A stretch of DNA of 64,000 bases from Propioniciclava tarda (lineage in GTDB: Bacteria; Actinomycetota; Actinomycetes; Propionibacteriales; Propionibacteriaceae): positions 1 through 64,000 of the forward strand of contig NZ_FXTL01000010.1 in NCBI RefSeq assembly GCF_900182665.1, read 5' to 3'. The stretch's first letter is position 1. Every line of letters starts with the position of its first letter. Shown in pieces: positions 54,380-62,358 of this stretch. A model generated the notes under the pieces. It was not told the DNA's origin. It was given only the letters and a program-made list of their open reading frames with translations, and made no database searches. A program made the position numbers and the translations under genes.

Positions 54380-55360
54380 ATGTCACTGCTCACCACGACC
54401 ATCGCCACCCCAACCCTGTGGGTCATCACCGTCGCCGGGGTGCTGGCCCTGGTCGCGTTCGACTTTCTGCTCACCCGCCGCCCCCACGATGTTTCGATGC
54501 GCGAGGCCCTGGGCTGGTCCGGCTTCTACATCGCCCTTCCGCTCCTCTTCGGCGTCTGGGTGTGGCAGGCCCACGGCTCGGAGGTCGGCCTCGAGTTCTA
54601 CACCGGCTATCTCGTCGAGAAGACGCTGTCGGTCGACAATCTCTTCATCTTCATCCTGATCCTGTCGTCGTTTGCCGTGCCCCGCGTGCTGCAGCAACGG
54701 GTGCTGTTGATCGGCATCGTCGGCGCCCTGATTCTTCGTGCCGCGTTCATCGCGCTGGGTGCGGTCCTGATCGCCCAGTTCTCCTGGATGTTCTTGATCT
54801 TCGGCGCCATCTTGCTCGTCACGGCGTGGGGCGTCCTGAGGGACGCACGCCACGGCGGTCATTCTCTTGATGTCTCCGAACTGCGTCTCGTGCGTTTGGC
54901 TCGCCGCTGGTTCCCGGTCACCGACGACTACCGGGGCACCCGCCTCAGCGTCTCTCAAGCCGGACGTCGCGCGCTCACGCCACTGGCACTCGTCGTGATC
55001 GCCATCTTGGGCACCGATGTGGTGTTCGCGGTTGACTCCGTGCCGGCCGTGTATGGAATCACCGGCGACCCCTACCTCGTGTTCGTCACCAACGCTTTCG
55101 CACTCCTCGGCCTGCGCGCGCTCTACTTCGTCTTGGAAGGAGCCTTGGCCAAGCTCCGACACCTTGGCTTCGGGCTGGCGTTCATCCTCGCGTTCATCGG
55201 CGTCAAGCTCGGGCTGCATTGGGCTCACGGCGTGTGGTCCTGGGTGCCGAGCGTGCCGACCTTGGCGTCCCTGGTCGTCATCGTGGTCGCCCTGGCGGTG
55301 GTCACCGCCACCAGCCTCATCGCCGAGCGTCGCGAGCACGACGGCGCCCGCATCGCCTAG
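54380..55360 (+). CDS. TerC/Alx family manganese exporter
   Basis: 326 aa with about nine membrane helices. Motifs EKTLSVDNLFIF, LGTDVVFAVDSVPAVYGITGDPYLVF and NAFALLGLRALYFVLEG carry the conserved membrane acidic residues of TerC proteins. Members including Alx, MeeF/YceF and YkoY export Mn2+ and help metallate secreted enzymes. The yybP-ykoY riboswitch in its leader supports manganese as substrate. ATG at 54380 with GAGG at 54371-54374. Confidence 0.93.
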   Translation: MSLLTTTIATPTLWVITVAGVLALVAFDFLLTRRPHDVSMREALGWSGFYIALPLLFGVWVWQAHGSEVGLEFYTGYLVEKTLSVDNLFIFILILSSFAVPRVLQQRVLLIGIVGALILRAAFIALGAVLIAQFSWMFLIFGAILLVTAWGVLRDARHGGHSLDVSELRLVRLARRWFPVTDDYRGTRLSVSQAGRRALTPLALVVIAILGTDVVFAVDSVPAVYGITGDPYLVFVTNAFALLGLRALYFVLEGALAKLRHLGFGLAFILAFIGVKLGLHWAHGVWSWVPSVPTLASLVVIVVALAVVTATSLIAERREHDGARIA

Positions 55361-55401
55361 TGGGCCTCACCCGACGTCCGGGCGTCTGACACACTTCCGT
55401 C

Positions 55402-56658
55402 ATGGCCCGGATCGTCGTGGTGGGGGGCTCGTTGCCCGGCATGGCCGCGGCGGCGCGCCTGGCGAAGGCCGGCCACCAGGTCACCATCGTCGAGAAGCGT
55501 GACCGCCTGGGCGGACGCCTGGCAGAGCCCGGCGCCTGGGCTCCGGTCCTGCCGTTCCCGGCCCCGCTCAAGGACCTGTTTCGCAAGTCCGGACGCGCGT
55601 TCGACGCCGAGTTCGGACGCCGCGGGCTCCGCCTGATCCCCGCGCCGAACGTCGAACATCACTTCGCCGACGGCACCCGGCTGTCGTGGCCGACCGACCG
55701 CGCCGAGCAGTGGCGCCTCATGAGCGAGCGCTACTCCCCCGACGTCGCGACCCGCTGGCGCGACCTGCTCGACGATCTCGACGAGTCCTGGCAGCTGATG
55801 CGTCCGTTGGGCCTCGAGGGCGAGCTGATCGACCGCGCCCAGATCACCTCCCGTCGCCATCGCCTCGACCCGAAGCTCACCATCGAGGCTCTCGCCCGCC
55901 GCCAGCCCCACCCGCACCTCGGATCCCTCGTCCGCGACGTCGCCTTCCGCGTCGGATCAGACCCCTACCGGACGCCGGCCTGGCTCGCCACCCGCCTCAG
56001 CGTCGACCGCATGTTCGGCCGCTGGCTCCTCGTGGACGCCGACGACCGCCCGCAGCCGGCCACGGCCATCCTCGACGTCTTGGCCCAGCGGCTCGCGACC
56101 CGCGGCGTCCGAGTCGTGACGAAAGCCCTGGTCACGTCGATCTCGTCGACGCGCGTCACGACCGACCAGGCAGCCTTCGACGGCGACGCCGTCATCAGCA
56201 CGATCAACCCCTGGGTGCAGCCGCGCCTGGTGGGCGACACCTCGTGGGCCACCCGGCTCACCACGGCACGCCTGCGTCCGGCCCTGGCGCCGCACGTGAC
56301 CGTCACCCACCTGCCCCAGCAAGAACCCTTCAGCGAGCAGGTCCGGCACACAGCGTCCGGACCGATCGTCACCTACCGACGCCCGACCGAGTCCGGCACC
56401 GAGGTGATCGTCCACGATCATGCACGGCCCACGCCGGCCGCTAGCTACGGCGCCCGCTGGGACGGCCACGCCTCCTGGCTCCTTCGTCCCGCCGTCCGGA
56501 CGCCTCGCAAGCTGGCGCTGTACGTCGCGTCGGCGTCCGGCCGGGGTGGAAACGAGCCCTGGGCGCAACTGCTGACAGCAGCCCTGGCCACCTACGCCGC
56601 GCACGAGGACCTCACCGGCGAGGACATCCGCCCCAGCAACCGCGACTACAAGCCCTGA
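55402..56658 (+). CDS. FAD-dependent oxidoreductase, CrtI-like
   Basis: 418 aa. The N-terminal dinucleotide-binding fold VVVGGSLPGMAAAARLAKAGHQVTIVEKRDRLGGR (residues 4-39) is that of phytoene-dehydrogenase-like and amine-oxidase-like flavoproteins, with the second glycine of the GxGxxG replaced (GGSLPG). A late AVISTINPWVQPRLVG resembles the CrtI substrate region. It is shorter than CrtI (about 500 aa). The substrate is unknown. Possible link to the polyprenyl diphosphate synthase 3 kb away is speculative. Confidence 0.75.
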   Translation: MARIVVVGGSLPGMAAAARLAKAGHQVTIVEKRDRLGGRLAEPGAWAPVLPFPAPLKDLFRKSGRAFDAEFGRRGLRLIPAPNVEHHFADGTRLSWPTDRAEQWRLMSERYSPDVATRWRDLLDDLDESWQLMRPLGLEGELIDRAQITSRRHRLDPKLTIEALARRQPHPHLGSLVRDVAFRVGSDPYRTPAWLATRLSVDRMFGRWLLVDADDRPQPATAILDVLAQRLATRGVRVVTKALVTSISSTRVTTDQAAFDGDAVISTINPWVQPRLVGDTSWATRLTTARLRPALAPHVTVTHLPQQEPFSEQVRHTASGPIVTYRRPTESGTEVIVHDHARPTPAASYGARWDGHASWLLRPAVRTPRKLALYVASASGRGGNEPWAQLLTAALATYAAHEDLTGEDIRPSNRDYKP

Positions 56659-56705
56659 CGGACGCGTCCCGGCGGACGCAACTGGGCTGCCGTCGGCGCA
56701 GGCAC

Positions 56706-56711
56706 TAAACT
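56706..56711 (+). promoter_or_regulatory. candidate -10 element of helD
   Basis: TAAACT, 32 nt before the helD start. No convincing -35 and no rifamycin-associated element are visible upstream. Confidence 0.35.
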
Positions 56712-56743
56712 CTCTCGACGGCCACGTCCGGAGGGAACCCCAC

Positions 56744-58969
56744 TTGACCAACTCGTCCGACGCCTACTCGCCCGATGCCGGCGTCTCCAGTGACGTCCTG
56801 TCCCGCGAACTCGCGATCGAGCAGGCGCACGTGGATGCCGTCTACGAGCGGCTGGGCGTGGCGACGAAGTCGGCCCGCAGCGCGGCCGAGAGCGGCCAGG
56901 AGCTCTACCGCTCCGATCGGGGCTCGTGGGTCCGCGAGGAGGACGGCACCGCCCTCTTCGAACGGGACGCGTTCGCCTTCCAGGCCGCCAAGCGCCTCGC
57001 CATCCTGGACGCCGAGCACGAGGGCCTCGTCTTCGGCCGCCTCGACCACACCGACCGCGAGGTCCGCTACATCGGACGCATCGGCGTCCGCGATGCCGAG
57101 TACGAGCCGCTGGTGATCGACTGGCGGGCCCCCGCCGCCGAGCCCTTCTACCGCGCAACCCCGAACAACCCCATGGACGTCGTCCGCCGCCGCGTCCTGC
57201 GTTGCCGGGCGGACAAGGTCATCGGCATCGAGGACGACCTGCTGGATGCCGAAGCCAACATCGACGACCTGCCCATCGTCGGCGAGGGCGCGCTGATGGC
57301 CGCCCTGTCGCGCGCCCGCGGCAAGCACATGCGCGACATCGTCGCGACGATCCAGGCCGAGCAGGACGAGGCGATCCGCGCCGACCACCGCGGCGTCACC
57401 GTGATCTCCGGCGGACCCGGCACCGGTAAGACCGTCGTAGCCCTGCACCGCGCCGCCTTTCTGCTCTACTCCAACCGGCGCAGGTTCGAGCGCGGCGGCA
57501 TCCTCGTCGTCGGCCCCGGACCCGTCTTCATGAACTACATCGAGCGCGTCCTGCCGTCCCTCGGCGAGGACTCCGTCACGCTCCGGGCCATCGGGGCGGT
57601 GGCGTCCGACGTCCTACCGGACGTCCGCGCGACCCGCATCGACGACGCCCTGGCCGCGAACGTCAAGGGCAGCCTCCGCATGGTCACGCTGATCAAGCGG
57701 CTCGTGAATCTGCCGCTGTCCGACGGGCCCACCCAGCTGCTAACCACGGTCAAGGGCAACGTCCTCAAGCTGGACGCCTCCGCCCTCGACCGCATCCGCA
57801 CCTCGGTCGCCGCGCACGGCAAGCTCAACGCGTCCCGGGACGCCGCCGAGCGCGCGGTGCTCGCTGCCTTGCGGCCGCAGGTCCCCGAGGAACTCGGGTT
57901 GGACGCCGACGCGATCGACGACCTGATCACGAGTTCGAGCGCCTACCGGACGTTCCTCAGCACCTGGTGGCCGCCGCTGGTCCCGACCGAGGTGCTGCGC
58001 CGCCTCGCGGACGCCGGCGTCGTCGACCGCATCGCCACCGACCTACTGACCGAGGCCGAACGCGCCGCGCTCACGGCGTCCTATGCCACCCACGACGACT
58101 GGTCGGTCGCCGACACCGCGCTGCTGGACGAGCTCGCCGCCATCCTCGGACCCCTCCCGCGCGACGCCGGCGACAGCGACCCCACGCTCTTCCTCACCTC
58201 CGGCGCCGAGGTGTCGGAGCTGGTCACCATGGCCGACCGCTACACGCGCTCCATCGAGGCCGACCCCGACGACGACAGCGTCGAGAACTACGCCCACCTG
58301 CTCATCGACGAGTCCCAGGACGTGACCCCCATGCAGTGGCGGATGCTCCGCCGCCGCGGGCCGCAGGCGTCCTGGACGATCGTCGGCGACCTGGCGCAGA
58401 GTTCGTGGCCAGATCTGGACGAGGTCGGACGCGCCGTGCGCGAACTGATCGGCTCCGCGCCGCACCGCGAGTTCCGGCTCTCGGTGAACTATCGCTCCCC
58501 CAAGGAGGTCTTCGACCTCGCCGCCGAGATCGTCAAGCGCGCCTACCCCAAGGCCGATCTGCCGACGGCCGTCCGGTCGACGGGCAACGAGCCCGAGCTG
58601 GCGCGGGTCTCCGAGGCCGCCCTGGTCAGCGATCTCGCCGCCCGGATCGACACCCTCACCGACCAAGTCCCAGGCACCGTGGGCGTCATCGTCCCGCCGT
58701 CCCGCATCGAAGCCCTGCAGGCGGCGGTGCTGCGCCGGCTGGCGTCCGAGATGAACTCGGTCGACATCGACCGGGTCTGGTTCGTCACGCCGCTGGAGGC
58801 GAAGGGCCTCGAGTACGACGCCGTGGTGGTCGTGTCGCCGGACGAGGTCGTGGCCGAGTCGCCCGGCGGCGTCCGCGTGCTCTACGTGGCGCTGACGCGT
58901 CCGACGCAGCTGCTCGTCACGCTCGATGTGGGGGAATCTGCCGGAGCCTGGCGACGATCTCGTTCGTAG
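56744..58969 (+). CDS. helD: HelD/HelR-type UvrD-like RNA polymerase-associated helicase
   Basis: 741 aa. An N-terminal coiled coil (about residues 20-60) enters RNA polymerase in this family. Then come a divided superfamily 1 helicase with Walker A SGGPGTGKTVVALH (about 222-235), DESQDVTPMQW, NYRSPKEVFDL, and motif VI LYVALTRPTQ. In actinobacteria these proteins rescue stalled or rifamycin-bound RNA polymerase. I choose the TTG at 56744 because GAGGGAA lies 7-13 nt upstream and no ATG or GTG fits better. The last 53 bp overlap the 3' end of convergent metF. Confidence 0.9.
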   Translation: MTNSSDAYSPDAGVSSDVLSRELAIEQAHVDAVYERLGVATKSARSAAESGQELYRSDRGSWVREEDGTALFERDAFAFQAAKRLAILDAEHEGLVFGRLDHTDREVRYIGRIGVRDAEYEPLVIDWRAPAAEPFYRATPNNPMDVVRRRVLRCRADKVIGIEDDLLDAEANIDDLPIVGEGALMAALSRARGKHMRDIVATIQAEQDEAIRADHRGVTVISGGPGTGKTVVALHRAAFLLYSNRRRFERGGILVVGPGPVFMNYIERVLPSLGEDSVTLRAIGAVASDVLPDVRATRIDDALAANVKGSLRMVTLIKRLVNLPLSDGPTQLLTTVKGNVLKLDASALDRIRTSVAAHGKLNASRDAAERAVLAALRPQVPEELGLDADAIDDLITSSSAYRTFLSTWWPPLVPTEVLRRLADAGVVDRIATDLLTEAERAALTASYATHDDWSVADTALLDELAAILGPLPRDAGDSDPTLFLTSGAEVSELVTMADRYTRSIEADPDDDSVENYAHLLIDESQDVTPMQWRMLRRRGPQASWTIVGDLAQSSWPDLDEVGRAVRELIGSAPHREFRLSVNYRSPKEVFDLAAEIVKRAYPKADLPTAVRSTGNEPELARVSEAALVSDLAARIDTLTDQVPGTVGVIVPPSRIEALQAAVLRRLASEMNSVDIDRVWFVTPLEAKGLEYDAVVVVSPDEVVAESPGGVRVLYVALTRPTQLLVTLDVGESAGAWRRSRS

Positions 58970-59813
58970 CCGTCGAGCGGTTCAGCGTGAAGAACTGGAG
59001 CCCCGGCGCCCCGCCGGCCAGCAGTTGATCGCACAGGCGCGTGATCCGCTCGAGCCCGATCTCGCGGAACCGCGCCTTGTCGTCGGCGGCCGTCATCAGC
59101 TCGGCGACAAGGTCGTCGGGCATGACGTCCCCGGCCATCGCCTTGAACCGCGCGATCTGACCCAGGTTCGTGACCGGCATGATGCCGGCCACGATCGGGA
59201 TCGTCCCGCCCAGCGCCCGGAAGCGCTCGACCAGCGCGAGGTAGGAGTCCGCCCGGAACACCATCTGCGTCACCGCGAAGGACGCCCCCGCCTCCTGCTT
59301 GTCGAGCAGGATGCGCGCGTCCAGGTCCAGATCGAACTGGGCAGGGTGCCCGTCGGCGAACGCCGCGACCCCGACCTCGAAGTCGCCGGACGCCTTGACC
59401 AGCCGCACCAGCTCGGTCGCGTTGCCGAGCCCGTCCGGATGCGCCTCGAACGGCGTCAGCGGACCCGCCGGCATGTCGCCCCGGATCGCCAGGATGTGCT
59501 TGACCCCCAGCTCCGCATAGGACGCCAGCGCCGCGGCCACTTCGTCGCGCGTCTGGCCCGACACCGTCAGGTGACCCATCGTCTGGACGCCGCCGTGCCG
59601 CTGGATCGCCCGCACGGCGTCGAACGTGCGCTCCCGCGTCGCACCGGTCGCGCCGTAGGTGACCGACACCCAGTCCGGACGCAGCTCGCGCAGGTTGACC
59701 ACCGTGTCCAGCAGAACGAACGCGCCGGCGGCGTCCGAGGGAGGAAAGAACTCGAAGCTGAACGTGGGCCGGTCGGGCTCGCCCAGTCGCTGGGCGATCG
59801 TCTGGCTGGTCAT
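58917..59813 (-). CDS. metF: methylenetetrahydrofolate reductase
   Basis: 298 aa. Reduces 5,10-methylene-THF to 5-methyl-THF for methionine synthesis. FSFEFFPPSD (catalytic Glu), VTYGATGATRERT, GHLTVSGQTRDEV, ILAIRGDMPAGP (Asp near flavin), ARILLDKQEAGASFAVTQMVF and IVAGIMPVTN are in order. The ATG at 59813 is preceded by a TAGGGT box 8 nt upstream. Its tail overlaps the HelD gene by 53 bp, and it is divergent from the polyprenyl synthase, as in many actinobacteria. Confidence 0.95.
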   Translation of the reverse strand: MTSQTIAQRLGEPDRPTFSFEFFPPSDAAGAFVLLDTVVNLRELRPDWVSVTYGATGATRERTFDAVRAIQRHGGVQTMGHLTVSGQTRDEVAAALASYAELGVKHILAIRGDMPAGPLTPFEAHPDGLGNATELVRLVKASGDFEVGVAAFADGHPAQFDLDLDARILLDKQEAGASFAVTQMVFRADSYLALVERFRALGGTIPIVAGIMPVTNLGQIARFKAMAGDVMPDDLVAELMTAADDKARFREIGLERITRLCDQLLAGGAPGLQFFTLNRSTATNEIVARLRQIPPHRA

Positions 59814-59821
59814 GGGGCCCA

Positions 59822-59827
59822 ACCCTA
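59822..59827 (-). promoter_or_regulatory. -10 element of metF
   Basis: TAGGGT on the minus strand, 8 nt before the metF ATG, giving a leader of 0-2 nt. Confidence 0.45.
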
Positions 59828-59853
59828 CGGCGATCGGACGCCGCCGCTGCGGC

Positions 59854-59859
59854 TAGGCT
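59854..59859 (+). promoter_or_regulatory. -10 element of the polyprenyl synthase gene, leaderless type
   Basis: TAGGCT followed by exactly 6 nt and the GTG at 59866. Back to back with the metF promoter in a 52-bp divergent spacer. Confidence 0.5.
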
Positions 59860-59865
59860 CGCCTC

Positions 59866-60981
59866 GTGGTCACCCTGGACGCCTCGCATCCCGTCTCCCC
59901 CGGCTTCAAGTCGGCCGTGGGCGATGCCATCGACGCCTTCCTCGTGGGCCAGCGTTCGAAGCTGTCCGCGATCGGCCCCGAGGTGTCGACGCTCGTCGAC
60001 CGCGGAGCGGCCTTCACCGCAGGCGGCAAGCGGCTGCGTCCGGCCTTCTGCGCGTGGGGCTGGGCGGCGGCCGCGGGCTCGCTGCACCTGCCGGACGCCG
60101 TCGTCGCGGCGGCGGCGTCCCTCGACGTGCTGCACGTCTCGGCCTTGATCCACGACGACGTGATGGACGCCTCCGAGGCGCGCCGCGGCGTCCCAGCGGC
60201 CCACCGGCAGTTCGAGGCCGATCATCGCGAGGCGTCCGGACGCGGCGACGCCGAGGCGTTCGGACGCGCCGGCGCGATCCTGCTCGGCGACCTGCTGCTG
60301 GTCTGGTCGGCCGAGATGCTCGACAACGCGGGGCTGGATTCCGACGCGCTCGCCCGCGTCCGGCCGTGGGTGCAGGCAGTCCGGACCGAGGTCACCGCCG
60401 GGCAATACCTGGACGTGCTGGCCCAGTCGGTCGACCCGTACGCCCGCACCCGGACGCCCGCGGGCGTCGCCGAACTCGAAACGCTCGTCTCGCGCGTCGT
60501 CACCTACAAGTCCGCGTGCTACACCGTCGAGCGACCCCTGCACATCGGCGGCGCGATCGCCGGGGCGTCCGACGCGCAGCAGGCGACGTTCAGCGCCTTC
60601 GGCCGCCCGCTCGGACGCGCCTTCCAGTACCGCGACGACCTCCTGGGCGTGTTCGGCGACGAGGCGCTGACCGGCAAGGACTCCGGCGAGGACTTGCGCG
60701 AGGGCAAGCTCACCCTGGTGGTCGTCCGCACGTTCGCTGGCGCCTCGGACGCCGCGGCCCGCCGCTTCGCCGACCTCTTCGGGCGTCCGGACCTGTCGGC
60801 CGACGACATCGAGACCGCCAAGACGATCATCGTCGACTCCGGCGCGCAGGCCTTCGTCGAGCAGGCCATCGAGCGCGAGTTCGCCGCCGCGATCAGTGCG
60901 CTGGACCACGCTCCGTGGCTCGGGGCGGCGTCCGACGGTCTGGCCAACCTGGCGCGGGCCGCGGTCCGCAGGACGTTCTAG
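59866..60981 (+). CDS. polyprenyl (geranylgeranyl-type) diphosphate synthase
   Basis: 371 aa. Trans-prenyltransferase with GGKRLRPAFCAWG (IPP site), first Asp-rich motif HDDVMDASEARRG and second YRDDLLGVFGD. The residues before the first motif (LDVLHVSALI) are compatible with a medium chain (C20-C30), but chain length is not decidable. Supplies quinone, carotenoid or glycosyl-carrier lipids. Next to metF and a PASTA kinase gene, which recalls the mycobacterial idsA2-pknL neighbourhood. GTG start with a leaderless-type promoter. Confidence 0.9.
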   Translation: MVTLDASHPVSPGFKSAVGDAIDAFLVGQRSKLSAIGPEVSTLVDRGAAFTAGGKRLRPAFCAWGWAAAAGSLHLPDAVVAAAASLDVLHVSALIHDDVMDASEARRGVPAAHRQFEADHREASGRGDAEAFGRAGAILLGDLLLVWSAEMLDNAGLDSDALARVRPWVQAVRTEVTAGQYLDVLAQSVDPYARTRTPAGVAELETLVSRVVTYKSACYTVERPLHIGGAIAGASDAQQATFSAFGRPLGRAFQYRDDLLGVFGDEALTGKDSGEDLREGKLTLVVVRTFAGASDAAARRFADLFGRPDLSADDIETAKTIIVDSGAQAFVEQAIEREFAAAISALDHAPWLGAASDGLANLARAAVRRTF

Positions 60982-60990
60982 GAGCCGGGC

Positions 60991-61404
60991 ATGGGTGTGT
61001 ACGCGGGCCCGACCCTGATCATCATCCCCGGACTCGTCACGATGCTCTGGGCGATCCTCGCCATCCGGAAGGTGACGGCGGCGAAGCGCTGGACGATCGT
61101 CGCGGGCACGATCATCGGACGCGACCGGGACGCCCACGGGCCGATCGACGTCGTCGAGTACCCCCTGCCCGAGGGCGGCACGCGACGCCTACACCCGGAG
61201 CCCCACGGCCAGTACGTATCGGGACGCCCCCTCGGCACGCAGGTCACGGTGTGGCGGGACCCCCAGGACGCGCTCGAGGCCGTCTTGGAGCTGCCGCGGC
61301 TGGAACGCTTCGCCGGCCAGTTCGTGGTCGGCGTCCTCGGAGCGTTCTTCTTCTTCGGCGGGCTGATCTGGGCGGGCCTGATCTGGGCCCTGGTCAGCCG
61401 CTAG
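60991..61404 (+). CDS. small membrane protein, DUF3592-like
   Basis: 137 aa. Two membrane helices (about residues 6-25 and 110-134) surround an external beta-rich region: AAKRWTIVAGTIIGRDRD and GQYVSGRPLGTQVTVWRDP fit DUF3592. Function unknown. The ATG follows the polyprenyl synthase stop by 9 bp with GGAGCC before it, so it is in the same operon. Its stop overlaps the convergent thiE-like gene by four bases. Confidence 0.65.
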   Translation: MGVYAGPTLIIIPGLVTMLWAILAIRKVTAAKRWTIVAGTIIGRDRDAHGPIDVVEYPLPEGGTRRLHPEPHGQYVSGRPLGTQVTVWRDPQDALEAVLELPRLERFAGQFVVGVLGAFFFFGGLIWAGLIWALVSR

Positions 61405-62249
61405 TTCGAGATCGGGTCGTCGATCGTCGGCCCATCGGCCGGCGGTGGCGTCGACTTTGCCCTCGCGAACGGGTTCGACAGCGAGCCGAAGCCATCACCC
61501 GCGTCCGGGGCCTCCGGATGTTCCGTGCCGGACGCCTCCGCGCCGGCTGCCCGGGGGCGGCGTCCGAAGGCCGCGAAGACCACCTTCTCCATCGCCGGGT
61601 CGGCGTCCCAGGCGGCCTTCATCGCCGTCGAGAACTCGGACGCCTTCGCCTGGGGATCCTTGGCCTTGGTCAGGGCCCGACCCACGACGACGCGGCGGCA
61701 GCCCGCCTTGATCAGCAAGTCGAGGTAGTCGACCGTGATGCCGCCGGCCGCGAACCACGGCTTCGAGGCCGGGTCGCCCTGGGGGGCCTTCGCAGCGGCG
61801 TACTCGACCGAGGACAGGTCCGCGGTGACGATCAGGACGTCGATGCCGGGGTCGGCCAGGGCGGCGTCGATGTCGGCGCGCGAGTGGCACGACCGGCCGA
61901 TCAGCGCGTACTCGTGGATCCGGCGCCGGGCGCGGGCAGCCGACACGCCGTCGTCGGGCAGGACGAGCATGTCGGCCAGGAACTCCCCGGCCAGGTCGGC
62001 GTCCGACCAGACGGACACGATCGCCTGCCGCGGCGCGGCGGCCTTGCGCAGGGTGGCCAGGGCCGCGAGGGCGTCCTTGGTGCTGAGCGACGGGTCGGCC
62101 AACTGGACGATGTCGACCCCGCCGCCGCAGAGTCCGTTGACGAATCCTGCGAGGTCTTTCGAGCGGACGCGGGCGTCGGTCACGCACAGGAGTCGGGCGG
62201 TCTTGAGGCGGGTGTCCAGACCCAGCAGCGCAGTCACGGAGCACAGCAT
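61401..62249 (-). CDS. thiamine-phosphate synthase-like protein with altered active site
   Basis: 282 aa. A TIM barrel like ThiE: RLLCVTDARV (strand 1), GGGVDIVQLADPSL, IGRSCHSRADID and PWFAAGGITVDYLDLLIKAGCRRVVVGRALT align well in order. But the substrate motif QLRxK reads QLADP, and the Mg-binding ND pair is replaced by WSDAD, so thiamine-phosphate synthase activity is doubtful. A disordered Pro/Ala-rich C-terminal extension of about 55 residues follows, not usual in ThiE. ATG at 62249. No thiamine genes are near. Confidence 0.65.
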   Translation of the reverse strand: MLCSVTALLGLDTRLKTARLLCVTDARVRSKDLAGFVNGLCGGGVDIVQLADPSLSTKDALAALATLRKAAAPRQAIVSVWSDADLAGEFLADMLVLPDDGVSAARARRRIHEYALIGRSCHSRADIDAALADPGIDVLIVTADLSSVEYAAAKAPQGDPASKPWFAAGGITVDYLDLLIKAGCRRVVVGRALTKAKDPQAKASEFSTAMKAAWDADPAMEKVVFAAFGRRPRAAGAEASGTEHPEAPDAGDGFGSLSNPFARAKSTPPPADGPTIDDPISN

Positions 62250-62358
62250 ATTGGCCCCCCGCGGCGGGTCGCGTTCGGTGATGAATGACCTCGTCACCTA
62301 GAGTTGCCGCCAGGTTCGACCATGCACCACTTCCCCGACCCATGGCCGAAAGATTGCT

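Noticed and set aside
56659-56743. rifamycin-associated element upstream of helD
   Set aside because: I could not find the GC-rich 19-bp inverted repeat typical of that element, so rifamycin induction is not claimed.
58926-62288. 1120-codon open frame on the plus strand
   Set aside because: It runs antisense to metF and through the polyprenyl synthase and thiE-like genes in other frames. Product is Arg/Gly/Pro-rich without domains; it is an effect of high GC content. The same applies to long frames at 4697-6244 (+), 13461-14963 (+), 16496-18208 (+), 58882-61137 (-) and 61495-63555 (-).
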